Shown here: piece by piece, positions 17,861 to 27,050 of the stretch | Position numbering within the stretch: the first letter of the stretch is position 1 | How the letters are laid out: the number at the start of each line of letters is the position of its first letter | From: Acidiphilium sp. 37-60-79 | GTDB lineage: Bacteria > Pseudomonadota > Alphaproteobacteria > Acetobacterales > Acetobacteraceae | Direction: 5' to 3' | DNA: 33,469 nucleotides | NCBI GenBank assembly: GCA_002279355.1 | Contig: NCBV01000025.1 | Coordinates: 1 to 33,469, forward strand | Notes under the pieces: model-generated | Seen by the model: only the letters and a program-made list of their open reading frames with translations | The model's database searches: none | What the model was told of the DNA's origin: nothing | Translations under genes and position numbers: made by a program

Positions 17861-18882
17861 CGCGCTATGTGTTGATCCGGTTGGGCTTGATGGTGCCGAC
17901 TTTGGTGGTGGTTTTGGCGCTCACCGTGGCGATTTTGCATGTGGCGCCGGGAGGGCCTGCGAGTGCGGCGATGGCGCGGGCGGCGGCGGCGGCGGCTCAG
18001 CACGGGCAGGTGCTGACCCAGGCCGATATCGCGGCGATCCGAGCTTCCTATCGGGTGCGGTGGGGGGCGGCTGCGTTTATGCGGGCGATGCTGCGCTATG
18101 CGACGTTTCATTTGGGCCATTCGGCGGTGACCGGGCAGAGCGTGGCGGGGTTGATCGTGCAGCGCTTGCCGGTGTCGATGGGGTTGGGTGTTGGCTCGAC
18201 CTTGCTGGTCTATGGGTTGGCCGTGCCGCTGGGGATTGCCCAGGCGATGCGCGCTGGCTCGCGCTTTGATCGGGGCGTGACATTGGCGATGTTGAGCGGT
18301 GCGGCGTTGCCGGGGTTTTTGGTCGCGGTTTTGCTGGTGGTGGGGTTTGGTGCGGGCGGCGTGTTGCCGTTATTTCCGCTGCGCGGATTGATGTCGGGCA
18401 GCCTCGCTTCGGGTGGGTTCGGTGCGGCGCCGCTGGGGGTGCGCCTGCTCAACGGCGCGTGGCATTTGGTGTTGCCGATTATCGCGGTGAGTGCGGGCGG
18501 GATTGCCGGGTTAGCGCTCCTGGTGCGTCATGCGACGTTGGAGGCGTTGGGCAGCACCTACATGATGGCGATGCGCGCCCGTGGGGCGAGTGAGCGCCAG
18601 ATTGCGTTGCGTTATGCCGGGCGGCGCGCGATGTTGGTGGTGGTGGCGGGGTTGCCGCAAAGTTTTGTGGCGATGTTGTTTACCGCAGCTTTGCTGGTGG
18701 AGATTGTGTTTTCGCTGCCGGGATTGGGGTTGTTGGGGTATCACGCCGCACTCGATCGTGATTTTCCGGTGCTGCTGGGGAGTTTGTATATTTATACGCT
18801 AACCGGGTTGCTCGCGCATTTAGCGGGGGATTTACTGGCGCGGGCGGTTGATCCGCGGATTGATTTTACCCCACTCCGGTGA
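17857..18882 (+). CDS. yejB: YejB-like ABC transporter permease
   Basis: An inner-membrane permease of the DppB/OppB type, 341 residues with about six membrane helices. The start MTRYVLIRLGLMVPTLVVVLALTVAILHVAPGGP is typical, and FPLRGL, GSRFD and the EAA-type cytoplasmic loop near 228 (EALGSTYMMAMRARGASERQIALRYA) match YejB, where the loop docks the ATPase. The start overlaps the yejA stop. The 3' end overlaps the convergent mutY gene by 17 bp. A complete importer needs a second permease and an ATPase, neither of which is in this window, so these would have to come from elsewhere. Confidence 0.85.
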   Translation: MTRYVLIRLGLMVPTLVVVLALTVAILHVAPGGPASAAMARAAAAAAQHGQVLTQADIAAIRASYRVRWGAAAFMRAMLRYATFHLGHSAVTGQSVAGLIVQRLPVSMGLGVGSTLLVYGLAVPLGIAQAMRAGSRFDRGVTLAMLSGAALPGFLVAVLLVVGFGAGGVLPLFPLRGLMSGSLASGGFGAAPLGVRLLNGAWHLVLPIIAVSAGGIAGLALLVRHATLEALGSTYMMAMRARGASERQIALRYAGRRAMLVVVAGLPQSFVAMLFTAALLVEIVFSLPGLGLLGYHAALDRDFPVLLGSLYIYTLTGLLAHLAGDLLARAVDPRIDFTPLR

Positions 18883-19906
18883 GCAGCGCGGCGAGCCCGG
18901 CGGCGACCGCTTTTTTCATCACGGTGGGTAGCGGATGATCCGGCGGGGCGGGGGTTAGTTCGTTTGGCAGGTGCGCCACGTGCGCGGCCTGCACGGCTAG
19001 GCGCAGTTCGAAATGGGTGAAGACGTGAATGATCGCGCCGGCATCCTGCCAGTGACCGGCGATGGGTGGCGCGGCGGGGGGGGCTTGCTGTTCGGCCCAG
19101 GGACTGCCGGGCAGTTCGAACATGCCGCCGAGCAGGCCGCGGGGCGGGCGGCGGCGCAGGCCGATATTCCCCGCCGCATCGCGGAGCAAAAACACGGTGC
19201 CATAGCGGATCGGGCGCGGGGTTTTGGCGGCTTTGCGGGGTAGGGCGTTGGCGATGCCGTTGGCATGCGCGGCGCAGTTTCGTTGCCATGGGCAGAGCAG
19301 GCATGAGGGGTTGCGCGGGGTGCAGAGGGTGGCGCCGAGATCGAACAGGGCCTGGGCGAAATCACCGGGTGCTGTGCGGGCGGCTTTTTGCGCGCCGAGC
19401 GTTGCGGCGGCGGCGGCGATGGTTTGTTTGGCGGCGGGCAAGGGCGCATCGATCGCGAAAATCCGGGCGGTGACGCGCTCGACATTGCCATCGACCGGCA
19501 CGACGGGGCACGAAAACGCGATGGCGCCGATGGCGGCGGCGGTATAGGCGCCGATGCCGGGAAGGGCGCGCAAGCCTTCGAGGGTGGCGGGGAAATCACC
19601 GCGCGCGGTGACGGCGCGGGCGCAGGCGATGAGGTTACGCGCCCGCGCATAATAACCAAGGCCGGCCCAGAGATTGAGCACGTGATCATCGGGGGCGGCG
19701 GCGAGATCGGCGATGGTGGGAAATTGTTCGAGAAAACGCTGGAAATAGGGTATGACGGTGGTGACCGTAGTTTGTTGGAGCATGATTTCGCTCAGCCAGA
19801 CTAGGTACGGATCGGCGTTGCTGCCGGGCGCTGCGCGCCAGGGCAGATCGCGCCGGTGTGCATGATACCAGCGGAGTAAGGCGAGCGATGGCGGTGCGGC
19901 GTTCAC
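18866..19906 (-). CDS. mutY: A/G-specific adenine DNA glycosylase
   Basis: MutY removes adenine mispaired with 8-oxoguanine. Starting at GTG 19906 gives 346 residues, the usual length. The catalytic Glu lies in SEIMLQQT near 40, the helix-hairpin-helix LPGIGAYTAAAIGAIAF near 117, the catalytic Asp in VDGNVERV near 138, and the 4Fe-4S ligands Cys-x6-Cys-x2-Cys-x5-Cys near 194-211 (CTPRNPSCLLCPWQRNC). The Nudix-like C-terminal domain that reads 8-oxoG follows. The open frame continues about 90 codons upstream as Pro/Ala-rich antisense of the DUF721 gene, which is not MutY-like. Its 5' end overlaps that divergent gene by 19 bp. Confidence 0.94.
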   Translation of the reverse strand: MNAAPPSLALLRWYHAHRRDLPWRAAPGSNADPYLVWLSEIMLQQTTVTTVIPYFQRFLEQFPTIADLAAAPDDHVLNLWAGLGYYARARNLIACARAVTARGDFPATLEGLRALPGIGAYTAAAIGAIAFSCPVVPVDGNVERVTARIFAIDAPLPAAKQTIAAAAATLGAQKAARTAPGDFAQALFDLGATLCTPRNPSCLLCPWQRNCAAHANGIANALPRKAAKTPRPIRYGTVFLLRDAAGNIGLRRRPPRGLLGGMFELPGSPWAEQQAPPAAPPIAGHWQDAGAIIHVFTHFELRLAVQAAHVAHLPNELTPAPPDHPLPTVMKKAVAAGLAALLTGVG

Positions 19907-20373
19907 GGCAAAAGGATGTGGCGGGAAATTCGGCGCCTGTCGAGCCAGCGCGGCATTATGGGGCGCGGGGTATTGGCGCGTTATTGGCGCCGGTGGTGCG
20001 CCCGGCTTTGCGCGCGCGCGGGCCTGCTTTGGCCTCGGTTTTGGAGGATTGGGAGGCGCTGGTGGGGCCGGAGATCGCGGCCCGGAGCCAGCCGGTGAAG
20101 CTCGCGGCGGGGAGTTTGACTTTGGCGTGCGCGGGGCCCGATGCGCTGGAGTTGCAGCATCGCGCACCTTCATTGATTGGGCGGATTAATCAAGCGTTGG
20201 GCGGTGCGCCGGTGACGCGGTTGAAATTTGTCGCGGTGGCAGCGGGCCCGGCCCCGGCCGCGCCTGCGCTGCATAGGCGGGCGAGCGAGGCGCCGCCGCT
20301 GGCCGATGGGTCGTTGGATGCGGCGTTAGCGCGCCTGCAATGGCACTTGGGGACGGGCGAGAAGCGGCGTTGA
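19888..20373 (+). CDS. DUF721 / DciA-like protein
   Basis: A 161-residue DUF721 protein. The family includes DciA, the ancestral loader/partner of the replicative helicase DnaB. The conserved core is RPALRARGPALASVLEDWEALVGPEIAARSQPVKLAAGSLTLACAGPDALELQHRAPSLIGRINQALG, with the typical W..LVGPEIA..S.P phrase and a KH-like fold by family knowledge. A GGAG ribosome-binding site supports ATG 19888. It sits head-to-head with mutY, the common alphaproteobacterial arrangement. The DnaB-loading role is inferred from the family; alphaproteobacterial members are short and less studied. Confidence 0.82.
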   Translation: MAVRRSRQKDVAGNSAPVEPARHYGARGIGALLAPVVRPALRARGPALASVLEDWEALVGPEIAARSQPVKLAAGSLTLACAGPDALELQHRAPSLIGRINQALGGAPVTRLKFVAVAAGPAPAAPALHRRASEAPPLADGSLDAALARLQWHLGTGEKRR

Positions 20374-20379
20374 GTGCGC

Positions 20380-23100
20380 TTAGGCTTTGCTCGCGATGAT
20401 GGCGGCGGCGAGCTGGCGGCGGACTTTGTCGGCGAGGGTTTGCAAGCGGGTGACGTCAGGGTCTGGCCGGTCCATGCAGGTCATCAAGGCGGCGTAATTT
20501 TGCCCGAGCTCGCTTGGTGTGAGCGCGTTGGCGGCGAGAAAATCCTGGATCGATAGCGGGCCGGAGCGCCGGAGATAGTGACGCAGCGACGCCTCGCGCG
20601 GGGCGAAGGCGAACACCCGCAGCCAGCGCGCATGGAGTGCGAAGGCCCCGAGCAAGGTTTGCGGTGGACCTTTGATCGGCTTTGGTCGGGGTTCGGCGAG
20701 CCAAGCCACTAAGGCGGCCTCGGTCATCGGACGAGCGATGCCGAACCCCTGCGCGAGGGGCACGCCCATGATGCGTAGCGCATCCAGCACGTCCGGCGCT
20801 TCGACCCCTTCGACGCAGACTTGCAGCGACAGCATGGTGCTCATCGCCAAGAAATTCGCGAGCAGCAGCAAATCGTTCGGTTCGGCTTGGATTTCGGCGA
20901 GGAAGGATTTGTCGATTTTGACGAAATCGACCGGCAGGCGCTGCACCCGCCGCAAGGTGGTGAATTCGACGCCGAGATCATCGAGGGCAATTTTTACGCC
21001 GACGGCGCGCAGCGCGTTGAGGTGATGTCGTGCCGATGGCAGGTCGGCAAATTCGTGGCTTTCCAGGATTTCGATGATGATGCGTCGCGGCTCAATGCCA
21101 TGCGTCGCGATGGTGGTGGCGAGCAGGGTGGTGATCGGGGCTTTGCTGATCACCTCGGCATCGAGATTGATCGATAAATTCAGCGTGTGGCCGGCGGCAT
21201 CCAGCCGCCGCAGGCAGGCTAGCCCTTGGGTCAGGCCGGTCTCGAACAAGGCGAGCCGGTCCCCTGGTGATAGATTATCGAGAAAGGCGGCGGGGCTGAG
21301 CAGGGTATTGCCATCGCGCAGGCGGGCGAGCGCCTCGATTGCGACGGGGACGCCGTTATGCAGCGTAATGACCGGCTGATAGTGAAATTCGACCTGATGC
21401 GCGGCGATCAGGGCGCTATGGCGCGACGGCTCGGCGCCGGGGTTGGCTAATCCGGAATAGAGGGTCCAGAACTGGCTGCGGGTCGCTTTGGCGTATTTTG
21501 CGGCATAGAGCGCGATATCCGCGTGACGGACCAGCGTGTCGGCTTCCGAGGGGTCCGCCGGGTGTAGGGTGATGCCAAAGCTCGCCGCCATGGTGATGGT
21601 TTCGCCGGTTTCGAGTTGGATCGGCGCGATCAAGGCGGCGTTTAGCCGATCGCACAGCTGCTCGACCGCACGAATCGTCGGCAAATCATGAATGATGAGT
21701 GCAAATTCATCGCCGCCGAGCCGTGCGATGAAATCGCGCTCGCGCAGGGTGCTGCGCAGCCGCTTGGCGAGGCAGCGCAATACGTGATCGCCCGCAGCGT
21801 GCCCGAACCGGTCGTTGATCGGTTTAAATCCATCAAGGTCGAGCATGCCGATACCGATGGCGCTGCCGGTGCGGCGCATTTCCGCGATTGCGGTCGGCAG
21901 GGCTTCTTCGAATGCACGCCGATTGGGCAAGAGCGTCAGCGCATCGTGCCGGGCAATCCGGCTTTGTGTTTCGCGCTCGGCGCGCAGGGCGGCTTTGACG
22001 TCCAGATCATCAAGGGTGCGCCCGATCGTGCGGGCGATTTGCTCGATCAGGCGTTGGGTTTCCGGATCGATCGCGGCGGTATCGCTCGAGACGACGAACA
22101 GGATGGCATGGATTGCCGCACCCCGGCGGATGGGGGCTGCGGCGGCGGATTGCCAGCCGCCGCGCGCCGCGATGGATCGCCATTTGCGGAGTTTGAGCAG
22201 CGAGGCGTAGCCGTTGGCGGTATGCAGGGTGCCTGACTTCCAGGCGCGCACGCCGAGCAATTGCTGCTCGCTGTCATCATTGATGGATTGGCGCAGACGA
22301 CGCACGCCCGCCGCATCGGCCCCCGCCGCGATGCGATAGCCGAAACGGCCTTGCTGATCGACCGTGCCGATGGCGGCTGCGGTGAATAGGCCGGTTTCGC
22401 TCAGCCGCTGGCAGATCGTTCGTAAGGCGGCATCCGCGCTATTGGCTTCGAGCAGGGTTTCTGAGCCGATCAACAGCGTATCGAGCAGGCGTTTCGAGCG
22501 TTGCAAGGCGTGATGGCGTAGACGGTTTTCAATCGCGGTGCCGATGATGGCGCCGAACTCAGATAGCTGCGCCACCGGCCAGGCGGTATGGAAAAAATCA
22601 GGATCGCTACTGTATAAAATCAAGAGCCGATGGGCACCGTCCAGCCCGGTGAGGGGCACGCATGCGCAGGAACGCAGCCCGTGAATTTCCCAGTCGGCCC
22701 GCCAAGGCTGTAGGCTGTGATCATGCAGCACATCGCTCGAAAGCTCGGTGCAGCCATGTCGCCAAGCGCGCCCGGCTGGCGATAATGAATTTGCGCCTTG
22801 ACGCAGCCGGATCATGCGATCGGGCTCGCGCAGGACCGGCATATCCGGAGCCGATACGGCTTCGGGCACCAATAATTCGTCATCATTGGGCCGACCGATC
22901 CAGGCACCATCGATCCTGGGAATCGTGCGCAGCATGCCGACCAGACGGGTCATGAACTCCCGCGGGTCCGAGGTGGCGGCCAATAGCTGGTCAAACCCGG
23001 TTAAGGCGCGCCATGGCGGCGGCAGATGGTGCTGCGCGACGCCGTGATGATCAACCCCATTGCGAACCAGGGTTATTAACGGGGCTTGGGGTGTTGCCAT
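20380..23100 (-). CDS. GAF-GAF-GGDEF-EAL cyclic-di-GMP signalling protein
   Basis: A soluble 906-residue c-di-GMP enzyme with no membrane helix. Two GAF-like sensory regions span about 35-200 and 205-360. The diguanylate cyclase domain (about 375-540) has an intact GGDEF near 460 preceded by the RxxD inhibitory site (RERDFIARLGGDEF). The phosphodiesterase domain (about 560-790) keeps EALARL near 588, IEILESHE, ALDDLG, KIDKSF and GVEAPD, so both activities may be functional. About 115 helical residues beyond the EAL domain (ALHARWLRVFAF...) match nothing I recognise. It converges on the DUF721 gene with 6 bp between the stops. Ligands of the GAF domains are unknown. Confidence 0.92.
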   Translation of the reverse strand: MATPQAPLITLVRNGVDHHGVAQHHLPPPWRALTGFDQLLAATSDPREFMTRLVGMLRTIPRIDGAWIGRPNDDELLVPEAVSAPDMPVLREPDRMIRLRQGANSLSPAGRAWRHGCTELSSDVLHDHSLQPWRADWEIHGLRSCACVPLTGLDGAHRLLILYSSDPDFFHTAWPVAQLSEFGAIIGTAIENRLRHHALQRSKRLLDTLLIGSETLLEANSADAALRTICQRLSETGLFTAAAIGTVDQQGRFGYRIAAGADAAGVRRLRQSINDDSEQQLLGVRAWKSGTLHTANGYASLLKLRKWRSIAARGGWQSAAAAPIRRGAAIHAILFVVSSDTAAIDPETQRLIEQIARTIGRTLDDLDVKAALRAERETQSRIARHDALTLLPNRRAFEEALPTAIAEMRRTGSAIGIGMLDLDGFKPINDRFGHAAGDHVLRCLAKRLRSTLRERDFIARLGGDEFALIIHDLPTIRAVEQLCDRLNAALIAPIQLETGETITMAASFGITLHPADPSEADTLVRHADIALYAAKYAKATRSQFWTLYSGLANPGAEPSRHSALIAAHQVEFHYQPVITLHNGVPVAIEALARLRDGNTLLSPAAFLDNLSPGDRLALFETGLTQGLACLRRLDAAGHTLNLSINLDAEVISKAPITTLLATTIATHGIEPRRIIIEILESHEFADLPSARHHLNALRAVGVKIALDDLGVEFTTLRRVQRLPVDFVKIDKSFLAEIQAEPNDLLLLANFLAMSTMLSLQVCVEGVEAPDVLDALRIMGVPLAQGFGIARPMTEAALVAWLAEPRPKPIKGPPQTLLGAFALHARWLRVFAFAPREASLRHYLRRSGPLSIQDFLAANALTPSELGQNYAALMTCMDRPDPDVTRLQTLADKVRRQLAAAIIASKA

Positions 23101-23139
23101 AACCGACCTTTCATCGCCCGACGCTAAATCATTGAATTT

Positions 23140-23192
23140 CTGGTGTCCACTCTGATTCCGAAATGCAACGGATTTCAGAATCGGGACACTAG
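23140..23192. repeat. 53-bp REP-like palindromic repeat, copy B
   Basis: Reverse-complement of copy A (8525-8577) with only about two differences: CTGG for CTAG at one end and AAATG for AAATC beside the central loop. It lies in the gap between the GGDEF-EAL gene's start and the alpha/alpha-toroid gene, about 40 bp upstream of the former. Confidence 0.85.
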
Positions 23193-23351
23193 GCTAAATT
23201 TGTTAACCAATTGTGAATCGCCTAGATTGGGCGAGAGCATCATCCATGCACCAGCATGAGCGATCATGACCAAGGTGCGCGGTGATGGTGGTGTGGCGGT
23301 CATTGTCGATTGATTATCACGTTCAACATTCGAGAACAGGGAAGCGACGAC

Positions 23352-24314
23352 ATGAGCGAGGTGGAGCGGGCCATTGATGGGTCGGTGCGCTATTTGGGCT
23401 CCACTCTGGCGATTGAGGCCCTCCGGGAGAGCCCCTATTGGCCGAAGTGGGATCAGCCTTGGTGGCATATGTTGCTTTTGCATGAGATGGGGGAAACTGC
23501 CCGTATTCCGCCGGTCATTGTGCGGGCTTTTGTCGAGGCGTTGAATGCAACGCCGGTTCAGATTTTTCCGATCTGGCCAGGAGAGGCTCCCGAAGGGGCT
23601 GATCCGTACCGTGACTGGGCGTGTCATTGTCAGCTTGGCAATGTCTATCGGGTCTTAGACGCCTCGGGTGTTGATATGGATGCCGAATTACCCTGGGTGG
23701 GAACTTGGTTTTTACAATACCAGATGGCGGATGGTGGGTTGAACTGTGATGAGGCCGCCTATCGCATTGAGAATGAATGCCCAAGCTCGATGGTGGGCAC
23801 GATTGCGGCCTTTGAGGCACTAACGTTACACACGCGCCGGCCATGGAATGCGGCGGAGCAAAAATTTCTCGACGCGGCGGCGCATTTTATGATCGAGCGG
23901 CGGTTGGTATTGGGGTCGCCGACGACGCATAATGCGGCGGAACGGATTGCGGCACAGGATTGGGGATTGCTTTGTTTTCCACGATTTTACCAATATGACG
24001 TCCTGCGGGGGTTGACCGCGTTGGTCAATTGGGCCGAGCGCTCGGGGTGGGGGGTGCCGCGTGAGGTGGTTGCGCCGATTCTTGCCGATTTAGAAAGGCG
24101 ATTTCCGGATGGGGTGGTTCAAACGGAGCGTTATAGCTGCGATGAGCATGGCACGATTACGCGACTCGCTGATGGAATATGGGACCATACGCGCCGACCA
24201 TCATCCTCGTTTCCGCTGCTGGATTTGGTGCGGACGCGAAATATGGTGTCGCCTTATTTGAGTCTGGAATTCGCGCAAACGAAACAGCGTTTGCAGAATT
24301 TAATGCGCCTCTGA
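23352..24314 (+). CDS. Squalene-cyclase-like alpha/alpha-toroid protein, function unknown
   Basis: A 320-residue protein with features of the terpenoid cyclase / prenyltransferase alpha/alpha-toroid fold. It has an MADGGLNCDE phrase near 126, PSSMVGTIAAFEALT near 144, and FPRFYQYDVLRGLTAL near 210-222. These correspond to the DGGWNC, SSxHxTIxxLEGL and FPxxxxYDVLRxL repeats of bacterial squalene-cyclase-like hypotheticals. It has no signal peptide and lacks the DxDD motif of hopene cyclases, so it is unlikely to be a true cyclase. ATG 23352 follows a GGGAAG ribosome-binding site; the open frame begins 14 codons earlier. It overlaps convergent polA by 15 bp. It appears to be a single-gene unit, possibly binding a lipid or peptide. 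Confidence 0.8.
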   Translation: MSEVERAIDGSVRYLGSTLAIEALRESPYWPKWDQPWWHMLLLHEMGETARIPPVIVRAFVEALNATPVQIFPIWPGEAPEGADPYRDWACHCQLGNVYRVLDASGVDMDAELPWVGTWFLQYQMADGGLNCDEAAYRIENECPSSMVGTIAAFEALTLHTRRPWNAAEQKFLDAAAHFMIERRLVLGSPTTHNAAERIAAQDWGLLCFPRFYQYDVLRGLTALVNWAERSGWGVPREVVAPILADLERRFPDGVVQTERYSCDEHGTITRLADGIWDHTRRPSSSFPLLDLVRTRNMVSPYLSLEFAQTKQRLQNLMRL

Positions 24315-27050
24315 CCAATTTTGGCCGATACCGGCTTCAACCTCCAGGGGCACGGAGAGCGATGCGGCGTCGCGCATGATGGTTTTCGCGAGGGTGGCGA
24401 GGGTTTCCGCTTCGGCGCGAGGCGCTTCGAATACCAGCTCGTCATGGACTTGCAGGAGCAAAATTGCTTTGAGTCCGGCGGCGTGCAGGGCGGCGGGCAG
24501 GCGGATCATGGCGCGTTTGATAATATCGGCGGCGCCGCCCTGTAACGGCGCGTTAATGGCTTGGCGCTCGGCATAGCTACGGCGGGCGGCATTTTTATCG
24601 GCAATGCCGGGCACATAGCAGCGCCGACCGAACGGGGTGAGCACGTAGCCGTTGGTGCGGGCGAATTCGGTTGTTTCGTTCATATAGCGGCGAATTTCGG
24701 GATAGCGGGCGAAATACGCATCGATATAGCGCCGCGCCTCCCCGTTTTCGATGCTGAGCTGCCGGGCGAGGCCAAAGGCGGAAATACCGTAGATGATGCC
24801 GAAATTAATGGCTTTGGCGCGGCGGCGGGTGAGCGGGTCCATTTTGTCCATGGGCACGCCGAACACTTCGGAGGCGGTGCGCGCATGAATATCTTCGCCA
24901 TCGGCAAAGCTCTTTTTCAAAGCGGCGATATCGGCCACATGGGCCAGCAGGCGAAGTTCGATTTGCGAATAATCCGCCGAGATCAGCGCATGGCCGGGTG
25001 CGGCGATGAAGGTGCGGCGGATGCGCGCCCCTTCCTCCGTGCGGATCGGGATATTTTGCAAATTGGGATCGTTCGAGGAGAGCCGACCCGTCGCGGCGAT
25101 GGCTTGGGCGTAGCTCGTATGCACGCGGCCGGTTGCGGGATCGATATCATTAACCAGGGCGTCCGCGTAGGTGGATTTGAGTTTTTGTAGCTGGCGCCAA
25201 TCGAGAATCCGAGCGGGGAGTGGGTGCCCGGCTTCGGCCAAGCCTTCTAACACCGCGGCATCGGTGCCCCAGGCGCCGGTTTTGGTGCGCTTGCCGCCGG
25301 GCAGTTTCATTTCATCGAACAGGATTTCGCCCAATTGCTTGGGGCTGCCGAGATTAAAGGCGTGGCCGACGAGTTGTTCGATATCGCGTTGAATTTCATC
25401 CATCCGGCGGCTGAATTCGGCGGACATGGCGACCAGATCATCACGATCGACGCTGATACCGGCGCGCTCCATGCCAATCAGCACCGGGACCAGCTTGCGC
25501 TCCAGTGATTGATAGAGGGCAAGGGCGCCTTTGGTCCGCAATTGCGGGCCGAGCACTAACCAGAGACGCAGCGTAACATCGGCATCTTCGGCGGCATAGG
25601 CGGTGGCGCGATCCAGCGGGATTTCGGCGAAGGAGACCCGGTTGCGCCCGGTGCCGGTGATTTCATCATAGCTGATTGGCTTGTGATTGAGATGCAGGAG
25701 CGAAAGCTCATCCATGCCATGCCCGTGCGCGCCGGCATCCTGCGCGTAGGAAATGAGCATGGTGTCATCAAACGGTGTGGCATCTGGCATGCCCGCGCCG
25801 GCCAGCACATGGATATCGAATTTGGCGTTATGGAAAATTTTGAGAATGGCCGGGTCGGTCAGGATGGGTGTTAGTTTTTGATACACAGCCATGCGCGGCA
25901 ATTGCTCGCCGCTGACATGGCCGAGGGGGAGATAAGCGGCGCGACCGGGAGCGGTCGCGAGGGAGAGGCCAATCAGGCGGGTGTGGCGGGCATCGAGATC
26001 AGCGGTTTCGGTATCGAGCGCAAAACAACCGACCGCTTGGATTTCGGCGATCCAGCGATCCAGCGCATCAAGCGTGCTGATGGTTTCATAGGGACCGAAC
26101 GGCGTGTTATCAGGGCTGTCGATCGTGCGGGCTTGCGCGGCCAGCGCGGGGGTGATGGTTGGGGGCGTGGGTGTGGCGGTGATGCCCGGCGTGCCGCCGA
26201 GCCGGTGCAAAATGCTCTTGAATCCCTGCGCTTCGAGAAATTCGATGAGTTTGGCTTGATCGGTCAAGCCGGTGGTGAGGGCTTCGATGGGCAATGGGAG
26301 CGTCACGTCGCGCCGCAATTCGACGAGGCGGCGCGACCGGCGCGCAGCCTCCGCGTGTTCTATTAACGCATCACGGCGTTTGGAGGGTTTCATCGCGCCG
26401 CTGGCGGCGGCGGCGAGAATGGCCTCGAGGGTGCCAAATTCGGCGATGAGTTGTGCGGCGCCTTTTGGGCCGATGCCGGGCACGCCGGGGACGTTATCGA
26501 CGGAATCGCCCATCAATGCTTGGGCGTCGATCATTTGCGCCGGGGTCACGCCGAATTTGGCGATAACGTCGGCCGGGCCGATTGGCGTTGATTTGATCGG
26601 GTCCAGCATATCGACCCGGTCATTGAGGAGCTGCATCAAGTCTTTGTCGGAGGAAACGATGGTAACGGCACCGCCAGTGGCGGTCATGGCGGCGGCATAG
26701 CTCGCGATCAGATCATCGGCCTCGAACCCTTCGAGTTCGATCGCGGGGACACCGAAGGCCGTGGTTGCTTCGCGGATCAGGGCGAATTGCGGGATCAGTT
26801 CGGGCGGCGGATCGGGCCGGTGGGCTTTATAGTCGGGGTCGATCGCGTTGCGAAAGGTGGTGCGGCCCGCATCGAAAATGACGGCGATATGGCTGTCCGT
26901 ATGGTCTTTGAGCAGCCGGGCGAGCATGGCGCAAAAGCCATAGACGGCATTCACCGGCGTGCCATCGGCGCGGTTCATCGGCGGCAGGGCGTGGAAGGCG
27001 CGGAAAATGAATCCCGAGCCGTCGATCAGCACCAGGCGGTGATGGTTCAA
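24300..27050 (-). CDS. polA: DNA polymerase I
   Basis: Pol I fills gaps and removes RNA primers. The 916-residue product carries all three activities: the N-terminal 5'-3' exonuclease (LIDGSGFIFRAFHALPPM), the 3'-5' proofreading domain with DTE near 343 (FALDTETADLD), NAKFDIHVL and YAAEDAD, and the polymerase with motif A DYSQIELRLLAH near 692, motif B RRAKAINFGIIYGIS near 745 and motif C VHDELVFE near 868. The most likely start is TTG 27050, which overlaps the stop of the upstream zinc-finger gene (TTGA) and so implies translational coupling. The frame is open for another 38 codons, but those lie antisense to or within the neighbour. Confidence 0.95.
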   Translation of the reverse strand: MNHHRLVLIDGSGFIFRAFHALPPMNRADGTPVNAVYGFCAMLARLLKDHTDSHIAVIFDAGRTTFRNAIDPDYKAHRPDPPPELIPQFALIREATTAFGVPAIELEGFEADDLIASYAAAMTATGGAVTIVSSDKDLMQLLNDRVDMLDPIKSTPIGPADVIAKFGVTPAQMIDAQALMGDSVDNVPGVPGIGPKGAAQLIAEFGTLEAILAAAASGAMKPSKRRDALIEHAEAARRSRRLVELRRDVTLPLPIEALTTGLTDQAKLIEFLEAQGFKSILHRLGGTPGITATPTPPTITPALAAQARTIDSPDNTPFGPYETISTLDALDRWIAEIQAVGCFALDTETADLDARHTRLIGLSLATAPGRAAYLPLGHVSGEQLPRMAVYQKLTPILTDPAILKIFHNAKFDIHVLAGAGMPDATPFDDTMLISYAQDAGAHGHGMDELSLLHLNHKPISYDEITGTGRNRVSFAEIPLDRATAYAAEDADVTLRLWLVLGPQLRTKGALALYQSLERKLVPVLIGMERAGISVDRDDLVAMSAEFSRRMDEIQRDIEQLVGHAFNLGSPKQLGEILFDEMKLPGGKRTKTGAWGTDAAVLEGLAEAGHPLPARILDWRQLQKLKSTYADALVNDIDPATGRVHTSYAQAIAATGRLSSNDPNLQNIPIRTEEGARIRRTFIAAPGHALISADYSQIELRLLAHVADIAALKKSFADGEDIHARTASEVFGVPMDKMDPLTRRRAKAINFGIIYGISAFGLARQLSIENGEARRYIDAYFARYPEIRRYMNETTEFARTNGYVLTPFGRRCYVPGIADKNAARRSYAERQAINAPLQGGAADIIKRAMIRLPAALHAAGLKAILLLQVHDELVFEAPRAEAETLATLAKTIMRDAASLSVPLEVEAGIGQNWSEAH

